DNA from: Botryosphaeria dothidea
Taxonomy: Eukaryota; Ascomycota; Dothideomycetes; Botryosphaeriales; Botryosphaeriaceae
NCBI GenBank assembly: GCA_011503125.2
Contig: WWBZ02000013.1
Location: forward strand, 434,001-498,000
Direction of reading: 5' to 3'
DNA: 64,000 nt
Part shown: positions 45,552-56,575 of the stretch, in pieces
How the letters are laid out: each line of letters begins with the position of its first letter
Numbering within the stretch: position 1 is the stretch's first letter
Program-made: the position numbers and the translations under genes
The notes under the pieces: generated by a model
What the model was told of the DNA's origin: nothing
The model's database searches: none
The model's input: the letters and a program-made list of their open reading frames with translations, nothing else

Positions 45552-47727
45552 ATGGATTTACTTACTGATCCAGCGTCTTGTCCTGTCTGCCACAACTTCG
45601 AGGTCCGAGCAGAGTTCCACGGACAGAGGCCAGGCGAGGCTCCAAATGGCGTTGGGGATGACCGCAACATCCAACTTCTTGGGGAAAAATACCCTTGCGT
45701 CTACCATGCTTCTCTCGAAGAGATCACCGTACAGGCGTTTGAAGGCTGCAAAGCATGCTCTGTGATGCACGCCGGCTTCCGGCTATTCTGGACCAATCTC
45801 AAAGAACTTGACTGGCAGGATTATGGCCAGCCAAATTTGGAAATAACTATCGGCATCAAGAGAAACCAACATGCTGTCATTCAAACCACCACCGGGGTGT
45901 TTTACATGACCGAGAGTCACGGGCTCAGGCTGTACATCATGCCACTATCTGGTACGTGAGATTCATCCGGTGTGAATCATGCTCGACCAATCTGTTTCAA
46001 GAATCTTGCAGAAAAGTTGATCAAGCGAAGGTGCATATACTCCCTGGCCAAATCTGGGGACCCTATCCCCAGGAGATCTTACTCCGTCGTCAACGGTGAG
46101 AGGCGAACTTTACAACAGATGGATCAAAGACTGTCTTGAAAACCATTCGATATGCCGGACAGAAGGAATCGATGCCTTTCCCAGACGACTCATCGATGTT
46201 GGAGACCCAGGCGATGCGATGCTAGACGGGGCTCTAAGTCTTTCTCTCAGATGTTTTGATACAAAACCTGACATCCCGCCGAGTTACGTTGCTCTCAGTC
46301 ATTGCTGGTCAGCATCAAGAGCTTACAGTCTGAGAACCACATTGGAGAACCTGGAAAGCAGAAAAAGCGTCCTGGACTGGAACGAACTCTCCCAGACGTT
46401 CAAGGATGCCGTTGAAGTCACAAAGGCTGTTGGCGTCCGATATCTTTGGATAGACTCCATATGCATCGTGCAAGACGACAAGAAGGACTTGACAAGAGAG
46501 CTCTCTATCATGGGGAAGATCTACGCCGCATCATACGTCACCCTGGCCGCTCATTACGACCCAGAATACGATCCTGCCGACTTAATCGCATCTACAGATG
46601 GTCTTTTCTTGCATAGTGGAAAGAAATATGTCCGGATCGAGCAACAGAGTGCGACTGGAGAAACCTACCCGACAATAGTTTCCACAGCCGTCGACCACCG
46701 TCTCGACAAAATACCACCATCGCTAATGAAAAGGGCGTGGTGTCTCCAGGAACGCATTTTGTCTCCGCGAGTAATGCATTTCAGAAAAGACGATGTTGTG
46801 TTTGAATGCGCTCATGAGCGCCATTGCGAGTGTAGAGACTCGGACTCAATATCGTCGCGCTGGTCCACAGAAATGTGGCTGAAGAAGTACTTCGCTTCCA
46901 TCTCCAATACAGCGTACGTCGCAAAATGGAGAGATAATATGAACGAGTTCCTTGCAACGCGCGGGAGAAAGCGCACGCAGTTCAAAGCAAACATCAAAGA
47001 CGTCTGGAAAGAGATCGTGCGAGAGTACAGCAGAGCAGAGCTGACGTACGCCACCGATAAGCTCTCTGCTTTGGCTGGAATCGCAGAGAAATTTCCTGAA
47101 GAAGACGCTGGTGTGTATGTTGCGGGGCTGTGGTCGAAACATCTCCACTCGCATCTCCTTTGGTCCGTGGTTCGTGATCCGGGCGCGAGACCATATCGTT
47201 ACGAGGAGTACATTGCGCCGTCATTCTCTTGGGCGTGCATTTCGGCACCCGTCGAGCTAGTGTACTTCGACTATCATGTACTCAGGAAGGCAGAAATTTT
47301 CCGTGCCAGCTGCAAGCCGCAAGATGAAAATTTGCCCTTTGGCAGGGTTCATTCAGAGTCTTTTCTGAAGCTGAGATGCTACGTGCGTCTATTCTCCTTC
47401 AAGAAGCGGAAGAGATCTGGAGCCGATGACTTGCATCTCGATATGTCGCATTTCTTGGGGGAAGACAACGTAGAAAAAGTTTCTGCCTTTGCCGATACCA
47501 TGGAAGACGTAAAGAAAATCGAAGGAGGGAAGGTCATTGTTGCTGAGATCCTAAATCAAGAATCAAGGTCAAACCTAAGAGATTTTGAGACGTTGATTTT
47601 GTCCCCGCATCTGAACGTAAGGGGAGCTGGAAGGCATGAGTATGATCGAGTAGGACGAGCAACGTTCGGAGGTGTTTATGGAGATTTGTTTGAGAGCTGT
47701 GAATACACGATTATATCTCTTTTCTGA
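45552..47727 (+). CDS. HET-domain protein (intact)
   Basis: Two exons: 45552-45951 and 46031-47727. The acceptor at 46029-46030 was chosen over one at 46011 because only it brings the first exon into the HET frame. The N-terminus has a CPVC pair and CKAC, then the HET domain: YVALSHCWSA, GVRYLWIDSICIVQDDKKD, AASYVTLAAHYD and KRAWCLQERILSPRVMHF. ATDKLSALAGIAEKF and APSFSWACI follow as usual for the family. The total is about 698 residues. Such proteins control vegetative incompatibility or respond to foreign organisms. The partner is not visible here. Compared with the two other HET genes in the window this copy has no break. Confidence 0.9.
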
Positions 47728-48453
47728 GTGTGCAATCCCAACCCATTTTTCCGAGGCTTGAGTGGATATTGGCAGGCCGCGTGTGCCCCACCTCAGCTCG
47801 ATCGCAAGCAATATATGTGTGCCGATTATGCCCGCCCACAAACACAGCCTCGCACAAAGTTTTCTTAACGTGCAGCTGGACTCCGACGCTTTACGAAGGT
47901 GTTCTTAGACTGAATGGCCTTGCCGATATATGTGCAGTGGGGCTACGTTGCCGAATGGTCGCGTGAAAAGGCAGAATCCTTGATGCGTTTGGTTTCCTAA
48001 TATGTTCTGCTCTTGTGATAGGTCAGAGATCTATTGTTGCACAGACAAAAACCATTTCACGCTAGGCTTCTGCTGTGGGACCTCCCTGTACAGGTGTCAG
48101 CAAAGCTGCTTACCTATCTGCCTGCCAGACATCCAGATCGCGCGAGGAAAGCTGCGGAGTATTAATGAACCGCAAGGCCTTCACCTCGTTTGCCCAAACG
48201 ACTCCACCAATACCCACAAAAGCTACCGTGAGTCGCGTCTCCGTAATATGCCACCTCCAGGACGGCCAGGAACAAACAAACAGGACTATGAAGAGCAGGA
48301 ATCAGAACTGGGAAGTCATGCAAAGGGCAAAGTTGTTCCGGGGATTTGGAGCCTGCGCGATCATGTCTCTTTCTTAGCGTTTCTCTTGCTTTTGTTCAAG
48401 GGGCTTTGGAACCCCACCAAGCTCCTATTACCACAAGCTATATCAAGAAGAGT
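47728..48453. other. Intergenic region
   Basis: About 725 bases after the HET gene. Short open frames are present, none with family features. Confidence 0.4.
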
Positions 48454-48820
48454 ATGTGCTCAACTCTAAACTTACTTCTTACTGGTAGCTTACGATTTCA
48501 TCAGAAATTATGCCCAAGGTGCGAGCAGCTGAACCTCACAGTCGACAGATTTGTTATCGGCAAAGACCTCACGAGTCTTTCATGGAATTCCCGAAATCCC
48601 TACAGAGCTTTGGTTCAACAGGATATCATGGCCACGGAATCGTTATTTCCAAACTCTGCGAGCTCAAAACAGCTACTAGGAACTCTGGACGAAATTCAAA
48701 CCCGGTTCACCGAATACAATTGCCCTTTTTCCTCGCTTATCAAGGAATCCGTGAGCAGCAGATCTGGAAGAACCTCTAGCGATGGGGTAAAGAGACTAGC
48801 GAGATGTTTTATTACCTGGG
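48454..48820 (+). pseudogene. HET-like N-terminal fragment cut by the retrotransposon
   Basis: The frame from the ATG at 48454 reads HQKLCPRCEQLNLTVDRFV, later LLGTLDEIQTRFTEYNCPF and SSLIKESVSS. This follows the start of many HET proteins: a C-x2-C pair, a 'LG.LDEI' segment, then C-P-(F) and L-(I/V). It stays open up to 48820 and ends exactly where the 5' LTR begins. No HET continuation is seen on the far side of the element (after 54228). The family call is tentative because the HET domain proper is absent. Confidence 0.4.
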
Positions 48821-48967
48821 TGTAGGATATCACTCGTCTTTGAGACGAAGCGTGTCTCACTATATAGCTTAGTCACAATCACTAGTATAAGAGGCAAGCG
48901 GGTTACCTACCCTCTCCCTCTTCATGCCAATCATCAATAGATCATCGTTGTTCATCAACAATCAACA
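48821..48967 (+). repeat. 5' LTR
   Basis: It starts TGTAGGATATCACTCG and its last bases (ATCAACA) touch the primer-binding site. It contains ctatatag and aagaggcaagcggg, shared with the 3' copy. If the more strictly matching part only is taken, it ends at 48960. Confidence 0.88.
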
Positions 48968-48980
48968 GTTATGAGCCCGG
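48968..48980 (+). promoter_or_regulatory. Primer-binding site for the anticodon arm of initiator tRNA-Met
   Basis: GTTATGAGCCCGG directly follows the LTR. Its complement CCGGGCTCATAAC contains the CAT anticodon in the GGGCTCATAAC context of eukaryotic initiator tRNA-Met anticodon arms. This fits priming by a 5' half-tRNA, as known for Drosophila copia, instead of the usual tRNA 3' end. The host tRNA was not available to confirm every base. Confidence 0.7.
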
Positions 48981-49274
48981 AATCACTTCCAAAACTCGTT
49001 ATCCATCGTTTGATCTCCGTATAAGCGTCTCATACGCTTATAACGTTCTCTCTGCGGCATCCAGAAGAACACTGTTGTTATACCCTGTTGTAACACATCG
49101 CGACCGTGCGACGGCTTCCCTCCACGCGTTATTTCATCAACAGTTATCACGATACAGCTATTTGCCTCAACATTAAGCATCTCAAGTGTCTGATACACGT
49201 TCCTAGCTAGCTTTAACCCTTTTTGGTTAGCTGTACCACACCGACTGACGAATAATACTTATTCGTCACCCACC

Positions 49275-52200
49275 ATGTCGTCTTCGAAGCCAATCATCGT
49301 CCTTAAGTCTTCGCAAGACTGGGATGAATGGTTCTTTATCGCCAATCGCGTGCAAAGAAGGCTCGCGTATACGACTACATCGATCCAACCAAGGACTCAC
49401 GTCCGCAACAACCAATCGCGCCTACCAAGCCTCCTCTACCAATAGGCAATATTACCGACGCTGCTCGTGAGGAGCACAAGTAGAAGCGCGAGGACTACAA
49501 GGAGGATAAGAAGGAGTACGATAGGCAGATGCGAGAGCTTAATGACCTCTCATCGCTCATTGAGGACTCAGTGTCTTAGCCGCTGCTACCGCTCCTGCGC
49601 AAGATCGAGGACTCTCATCCCTATGCGCAGTTGCGTGCCCTGAAAGCTCGACTCCAACCTTCCGTCTCTACACAATAGGAGTTCATTCTCAACAAGCTCC
49701 GCGAGCTTGAGAAGCCTCCAACTGCCCAGAGCACTGAAAAGTGGCTTACACAATAGGAGGAGTGTGTATTTAAAGCACGCTCTCTTAGCCTCTCTGATGT
49801 CGAAGGCTCTCGAGGAGTAAACGCATTCCTTAAGCCTATCATGCAACACGACTCAGAATACGCCAGCCCTATCCTTCGTGAGCTACGACTGGGAACCAAG
49901 ACGCTTAACGTTTCAGATGTCATTGTCGACTATCGTGAGCATGCACGCTAGAAGCAAGCACTCACAATGAACAAGACTCGTACAACTTTCGCAGCCACTC
50001 TGCGAGGTGATGAGCAACCCAAGAAGGCTCTTAAGTGTCTCTGTGGTGACTATCACTGGTACTATCAGTGCTTTTACCTCAACCAAGACGCACCTAACCG
50101 TCCTGCCGACTTTAAACCTAACAAGAAGGTCCAGGATAAGATCCTTAAGCTCATGAAGAATAACAAGATCAAGACGCAAGTTGAGAATGCACTCAAGCGC
50201 GGTACACCGCCAACACCTCACACACAAGACAACAAGGGTAAAGCTAAGGAGCCTAAGCCTGACACGCTTGTAAATGATAATAACAGTGATGACGAGCAAG
50301 GCTCTATTAAGTCCTTCCCAGCCATTGTTGCGCAGTCATTTGCCACGCAACGAGACTCGCGTCCAACCACGTTGGAGCTCTCATGGATTGCAGACACTGG
50401 CACCACTCATCACGTGTGCAACAGGTATATGCGCAAAAGGTTCAATAAGACACGCAACGCAGGTCCAGATAACTTCGTAATCTGCGGCAACACGCGTGTG
50501 CCTATTAAGAGCTTCGGGAATATCACAGTCAATGCCCGCAACGGAAAGAAGAGCAAGGTTATCACCCTTCGTGATGTAGCCTACGTCCCAGCATTCATGG
50601 GCAACTTAGTCTCCATTTCTAAGTACAATAAGAAAGACGTTCATATGGACACTAAGAGTCTTCGACTCTACAAGGACGACACTATAGTATGCGTCCTTAC
50701 TCCGTCTGAAGGACAGTTCTTTCTTGAACTACACCAAGCAGAGTCCGTACCAGCCATTACGAGTGCTGCGACCACCCGTAGTCTCCCAGCTGAATAGTGG
50801 CATGGAGTCTTTGCTCATGCTAACTACCACGCTATTAAGGCGTTGCTCACAGCTATTACCGGCGTAGAGTTTACGAACGACGTCGTGCCTATTCACTGTG
50901 ACACCTGCTTACGAGCAAAGGCTTATCAGCTTATTATACGAGACTCATCACCAGAGGAAGCTCGCAATGAGCTATTCTTCCGTGTGTCATTTGACCTTAT
51001 TCAGATAACGCCCGCCTTCAATCAGCACGAGTGGATCACTCATATCGAGTGTACAAAGAGCAACTACGTCTTCACCCGCACCCATATACTCAAATCAGAC
51101 TGCAACACGCTTGCACTCGATATTCTGAGTATAATCGAACGTCGCTTTGACGCTCTCACTACGTTCTTTCGAACTGATGGCGAAAGATCACTCAACACCG
51201 CGTTTAAGGCTGAACTCAAGCGAAGAGGAATCACAATAGAGGTCTCAGCACCCTATACACCTGCTCAGAACGGGCATGCCGAGAGAACTGGTCAGTCTAT
51301 TATCATCAAAGCACGAGCAATGCGTATCGGGGCAAACCTCCCTGAACGCCTATGGCCAGAGACAGTCCTGGCAGCAACGTACATACACAATCGGACGCCA
51401 AGCAAAGTCCTCAAGTGGAAGACGCCCTTCGAGCTTGCTCATGGCATTAAACCAAACGTAGCTCACATGAGAGTCTACGGATGCAAGGCCTACGCCCTTA
51501 ACAAAACCATCCCGCGTAGTGACAAGCTCCAAGAACGAGCCCTCGTTGGCTATCTTATTGGGTATGACTCCACTAACATCTACCGGATATGGTATCCACC
51601 AGGGGACCGTATCATCCGCTCAAGAGACGTCAGTTTTGACGAGTTATTAAAATACTCACCAGATGAGCAAGAGCAGTATCAAGAAATCGAGGATGTAGAA
51701 GAGGAGCCTTAGGAGGTTATTCCGCGCATCCGTCTGGGCTCTGAGGACCTCATTACGTCAGATTCGTCATCCAGTGAAGATGAGGAGGTTACTCATAAGC
51801 AAGCGACTGATATAGAAGAATAACCTACTTCGTTATCAGATGGACAACAGCAACAAGGCATACTGCCTAACAAGCCAGATGAGTAATAAGCTTAACTACA
51901 TACACTATCACCGTCTACCAGAAACGACAGCGTAACACAACTACCAAGCGATGACGAGTTTCCGTCATCATCTGCTCTTAGAGACTCGCCCACCTTAGGG
52001 GGTAAGGAAGACGAACAACAGTAAGAGAGACGCCTTGGCCGTCTCCTCCCTGTTCAATACGATACTGAGCCTGACCCAGGAGCAGCACGCGGCAATCGTG
52101 CACCCCTTGCAGCTCACATCAACGCGGACCCCAACCCGAACCTTATTATCGAGGGTCCAAGGAATCGAAGAAGAGCTGCGCATGCCGCAAAGGTCATCAG

Positions 52201-53938
52201 CAGCGCTTACTGTGAGCAGACCTTTCTCGCCGCGAGCATGTGTGCACTGCTTAAACACGCTCCTACGGGTAATCACGAGCAAACATCTCAACCCACTGCA
52301 CACGAGGATCCTCCACCCTCATATCAGTTAGAGGAGCTTCCTCCTCTACCACGCATTCATCGGGACGACCTTCCGCCCGAGCCTCGTTACTACAAGGACA
52401 TCCTCAAACACCAACTCAAGCCTTATCTCTTTCAAGCACTCTACCGTGAGCTATAGGAAGGCAATGGTAAGGGGGTGTGGATCGTTGTAGACGAGGATTC
52501 AGCACGCAAGGCCAACAAAGAGGTCATTCCTCTTACATGGGTCTTCAAATACAAATTCGATGAGAAGGGATATCTCACTAAGATCAAGGCACGAGTATGC
52601 GTACGAGGTGACCTCCAAGTCTCCTACCAAGACACATATGCGGCTACCCTTGCCTTCCGTATCTTTCGCACGCTTATGGCGATTGTCTGCGTATTCGACC
52701 TCGAGATGTGGCAATACGACGTTGTTAATGCCTTTCCTCATGTCCCTCTCGATCAACTAACCTTCTGCCGAGCACCAGAAGGTATGATACTTCCTCATAG
52801 GAAGATCTTGTTACTTAAGAAAGCTCTCTATGGGCTTAAAGAGTCGCCAGCGTTGTGGCAAAAGCACTTTCAAGCCGCGCTCAAAGACCTGGGACTAGAG
52901 CCGGTACCAGATGCGCCATGTCTCTATGCGAACGAACACCTCTTCGTGTTCTTCTTTATAGACGATATCATCATGGCCTTTCCTAAGAAGGATGAGCCAT
53001 TCGCGCACGTATTCGAACAAGACCTCTTTTAGCGCTACGAGATGCGTAAGATAGGAGAAGTTCAGTGGTTCTTAGCTTTACGAATCGTCCGTGATCGAAG
53101 CAAGCAACTGCTATAGCTATCACAAGAGTTATACCTTACCAGCCTTAGGGCTAAATACAACGTTAAAGAATCATCGGTTGCCACGCCTCTTCCGGTAGAG
53201 GACCTACCTACCCCGAATAACGAGGCTCATGCAACACCTTAAGACATCCACACGTTCCAGAGCAAGATAGGATCTGCCCAGTTCGCTACTATCAGCACGA
53301 GACCTAATATAGGCCACGCCTGCTCAGCCCTCTCTGCGTATTTAACGAACCCTTCTAAGCGACACCTCTATCTTGCATAGCGCCTCCTAGAATATCTCGT
53401 AAATACGAAGGACCTCGCAATTATGTATAACGGCAACGTGGTAAATGATTAACGCATCTTCGTGCCTAGCAGTAATACATCCTTCGTAAATAACACGGCT
53501 ACACGCCGTAGTTACCAAGGATTACTCATAATGCTGTTCGACGGACCCGTGGACTAGAAAGCCTCCAAGCAACCAATAGTGACGACCTCAACAACGGAAG
53601 TAGAGCTCCTCGCTCTATTAGAGACTGCTAAGCAGGTATACTAGTAGAAACGCTTCTTCAGAGGCATCCAATTTAAGCCAGGTCACCTCGTTCAGATCGA
53701 GTGTGACAACACGCAGACACTCCACCTTATGGAAGAGAACGTCGGAAAGCTTGTTACGAAGCTTCGTCACGTCGATATCTATCACCACTAGCTTAGGCAA
53801 GAGACTCAAGCAGGCAACGTTTACTTCAAATGGACACCAACAGCTCAAATGATTGTAGACGGACTTACAAAGCCGTTATTAAAGCAAAAGCACGCCCACT
53901 TTGTGCAAGGCTTAGGCCTCTTATCACTACAACAGTGA
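49275..53938 (+). pseudogene. Copia gag-pol polyprotein with 22 in-frame TAA/TAG codons
   Basis: ATG at 49275 (SSSKPIIVLKSSQDWDEWF) is followed by a one-base loss near 49349. From there a single frame runs to TGA at 53936-53938. Domains in order: zinc-knuckle CLCGDYHWYYQC; protease SWIADTGTTHHVCN; integrase zinc site (HANYHAIK, CDTC) and core (SFDLIQI, FFRTDGERS, NGHAERTGQS); reverse transcriptase (WVFKYKFDEKGYLTKIKARV, DVVNAFPHV, LKKALYGLKESPALW and the catalytic FFIDD); RNase H (TTEVELLAL and DNTQTL). Internal stops lie at 49481, 49577, 49676, 49754, 49949, 50795, 51710, 51821, 51884, 51887, 51893, 52022, 52454, 53030, 53114, 53240, 53378, 53450, 53555, 53642, 53645 and 53789. All are TAG or TAA, at places where Gln or Trp is expected; none is TGA. 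Confidence 0.9.
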
Positions 53939-54080
53939 TTATAAGCGTACACACCGCTTAAACTAGATTGTTACCATTTTATTTATGTATTTCGGTAATC
54001 ACGTTCCTTTCACACTGTTAAAGGTTAGCATAAAGCAGATTATCGCGCACTGCCCATACAGACACTACGCGAAGGGTGTG

Positions 54081-54228
54081 TGTAGGATATTACTCGTTTT
54101 TGAGACGAATCGTGTCTCACCATATAGCTTAGTCACAATCACTTGTATAAGAGGCAAGCGGGTTATCTACCCTCTCCCTCTTCATGCCAATCATCAATGG
54201 ATCATCGTTGTTCATCAACATACCAACA
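54081..54228 (+). repeat. 3' LTR
   Basis: It starts TGTAGGATATTACTCG and ends TACCAACA; the strictly matching part ends at 54220. It is preceded by a purine-rich gcgaagggtgtg that could serve as the polypurine tract, 142 bases after the gag-pol stop. Confidence 0.88.
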
Positions 54229-54574
54229 ATAAGGCATCTGTACTCGTTAGTAACTAGTTTGCTGCTATTGATGTAACGGACCAATATTGCCCATGCTTTT
54301 CTTTCCTCAGAGCCCTGGCTGTTGTCGAAAGCTTTCAATTCGACTGCTTGCGGATGCATACAGCGCTAAATCAAATCAGTAGATCTATGCCTGGCAGGGA
54401 GTCCATGATATTGCAGAGCCTTACACCATGAGGAGATTTACTGGATCTTTCAGAGTTTGGTCAGGGTAGGAATGGGTAACTCAGTTGCACAAATAAACCT
54501 GCTTACTTCAGCTCGTTATACGGAATGATATTTTCGGTGGAAACGCACGCGAATCCATGCCATCTATGCATTCG
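54229..54574. other. Flank of the element with a coding-like minus-strand fragment
   Basis: On the minus strand, from ATG at 54359 to the LTR edge, the frame reads MHPQAVELKAFDNSQGSEER, then KAWAILVRYINSSKLVTNEY. The composition looks like real protein, but I cannot name a family. It ends at the LTR and does not continue on the other side of the element. The rest of this stretch shows nothing further. Confidence 0.3.
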
Positions 54575-56575
54575 TCAGTACTTAGAACAAGTTGGTGACC
54601 TACAAATGGGGCGAAATACATTGTTCATGGGAATGTGAATCCACCGACATGAACCCTCGGTGTCTCTAGGGTCCCCACGAGGTGGATGATGGCTCATCTT
54701 CTGAAACTTATCCCCGATCTTTTCGCTCCTATAGATGATGTCGTACACGTGGCCATAAAGCGGAATATGAGTTTCTGGCTGTGATCCACTCTTTTCCGCA
54801 AAAGCTATGTTTCGTAAGACTATGATTGTTTCCCTGCATGCGTTTATGGCGTCTTCATGGACAGAAGCAATTCCTTTCCCAAGGCTTTGACGGCCATCCT
54901 TCTCCGCAAGCCCCACCCCCCCCCCCCCCTCCCTAACGACTGGAAGCTCTTCCATGAGCATTGGATTTATCTGCTTGTTATCCTGCTCTGGTTTCTCCGA
55001 AATGTCGAGTGGCGACTCTCTCTCGCCGTTCTTGATAGTTGGATTGGCACTGGCTTTGAGAAGATCTATTGCCATGGATATGCTGTATGGGCCACTTTTG
55101 TTGACAACGCCGTGTAGAGCCGTATTTCCTGATTTGCCCTGGTGGTCGACATTAATTTCTCCCAGGTCGAGGAGCTGACTCATCGCCTCGTGGTAGCACC
55201 GACTCGTACAGATGTGAAGAAGCGTCTGTCCTTTACTGTTCTCAACTCCGAGGTTGCCTGATTTATTCGCCAATGTTTCCGATTGTTTCCACTTGTCAAT
55301 CTCTTTCACTGCAACCAGCACTTGGTGAAACATGATCGCAGATGATATGAACTTTTGGACGTCCCGAAACTGGGTTGTTTCAGGCCCTGCAATCCTTCCA
55401 ACATTTGCTACGTCTGAAAATATTGTCTTCACTGTAGCGAGTTTTAAAGCTTCCTTTTGATCGAGCATCTTTTGGTCAGCTTTCTTCCGGTAAACTTCTG
55501 GTCCTTCTCCTTCTGTTCAAGTTCGTTTCTACCAGCTCGATCTCCAGCTGGTTCAGTCTTGAAGCTTTCGTTCTCCGCAAGAGCTCCTGTCTCCGTAAAA
55601 GCGAAAAGCGAAATGTCTTCCTTAATTGCATCTTCGATGTGTCCTCGCCATACTCGATTTGTTGGTTGCAATTCAAGCCATTTGAAGTACGATTTGGTGT
55701 TAATTTTCGGCACTAATTCCTTGAGCCACTCTTGTAGCCTACTGTGGCCTCCAAGTGGTGCTCCGAATAGGAAAATATCAGCAGTCGAGGATGAAAGCAG
55801 TTTCTGCTCCTCGTTCTCAGCCCGGTCGTTCTGACCATTCGCGAAGATTATCCTGTCAACGACTGCGGAGCCGTATCCATATCCGACGAATACCATTGGA
55901 TTTCGAGGGCGCCTTCTCCTGGATGTGATGGTGTCCCTGGCGATTTCCAATGCAAGGCTGTTCAATGAATTTCTTGTTTGCTTTGCTTCGGACTCATGTG
56001 GGTGGCTGAACATGTCGAGACCGTACCCGACGATGTTCGATTTTGGCAGCACGCTCGGGAGCATGTCCTGGTCTTGTAACCAATTGACTTTCTGGATACC
56101 CTCGTTTGCCTCATTTCTTGGCTCAGAAGAAGAGTTTCTTTTCACTTGTCAGCAAGGTCCTGTGTTCCTAATGGATAAACCGTACCTTTGTTGTAGGCCG
56201 AAGATACTTCCACCGAAGAGAAATCTAGAACTAGACTTCCGTTTTGATTGTTCTTCATGGCCGGACTGGTAGGGGTCTTGAGTCTTGAGATATGTGAAAA
56301 CGGAAGCATGCTCTTCAAGTTTGGTACCCTCGCAGAAGTAGACTGTAACGACATCCACAACCTCATCGAATTCCTCTTCTGAGTCCTCGCAAGGCGAGAA
56401 ATCTATCTTTTGAAACCCGGATTGACTTTGGGGGTATTCGGAGCTGAAGTTTCCCTTTTCCACATTTCTTTAACGGTGAATCATTAGCAAAATAGTATGT
56501 AAATACGACTGAGCTCAATGCATACTTATCTACCACAGAAGATGATCCTTGTCCCGCAAGACCAGAGATTGACAT
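54575..56575 (-). pseudogene. Alpha/beta-hydrolase-ankyrin protein, probably frameshifted
   Basis: Exons on the minus strand: 56575-56526, 56467-56186, 56137 to about 55535, then a further block ending at 54575. An extra 5' exon from ATG 56749 to 56667 is possible. The N-terminal part follows the fungal DUF676-like hydrolase pattern (EEEFDEVVDVVTVYF, NWLQDQDMLPSVLPKSNIVGYG, RPRNPMVFVGYGYGS). The C-terminal part has ankyrin-type repeats (GQTLLHICTSRCYHEAMSQL, GNTALHGVVNKSGPYS, GESPL-like) and ends WIHIPMNNV. The two blocks are in different frames near 55470-55535, and I found no intron there that fits phase. The usual GHSxG elbow is GYGYG, so the catalytic serine is missing. A run of 14 C lies in the last exon (54916-54929). 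It is likely non-catalytic and perhaps dead. Confidence 0.6.

Larger units (their letters stand above)
48821..54228 (+). mobile_element. Ty1-copia LTR retrotransposon, full length, degenerate
   Basis: Two direct repeats of about 147 bp starting TGTAGG and ending CAACA bound a 5.1-kb interior with the copia order gag, protease, integrase, reverse transcriptase, RNase H. The LTRs differ at about seven positions in the first 140 bases, so the insertion is not recent. I find no convincing target-site duplication (left flank ctggg; right flank ataag or tacca depending on the LTR end chosen). The coding frame is broken by one frameshift and 22 TAA/TAG codons. Confidence 0.93.

Noticed and set aside
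46012..46095. Alternative acceptor at 46011 in the intact HET gene, suggesting a frameshift
   Set aside because: The acceptor at 46029-46030 gives a continuous phase into the HET frame, so no frameshift is needed.
49275..53938. A natural UAR-to-glutamine genetic code in this organism
   Set aside because: Host genes end in TAA/TAG/TGA normally and use CAA/CAG for Gln; several UAG codons in the element replace conserved Trp. RIP explains the pattern better, though element-specific recoding is kept as an alternative in the findings.
48811..54233. Target-site duplication tacc(t/a) around the retrotransposon
   Set aside because: The left tacct is separated from the LTR by ggg and the right tacca probably belongs to the LTR, so it is not a real duplication.
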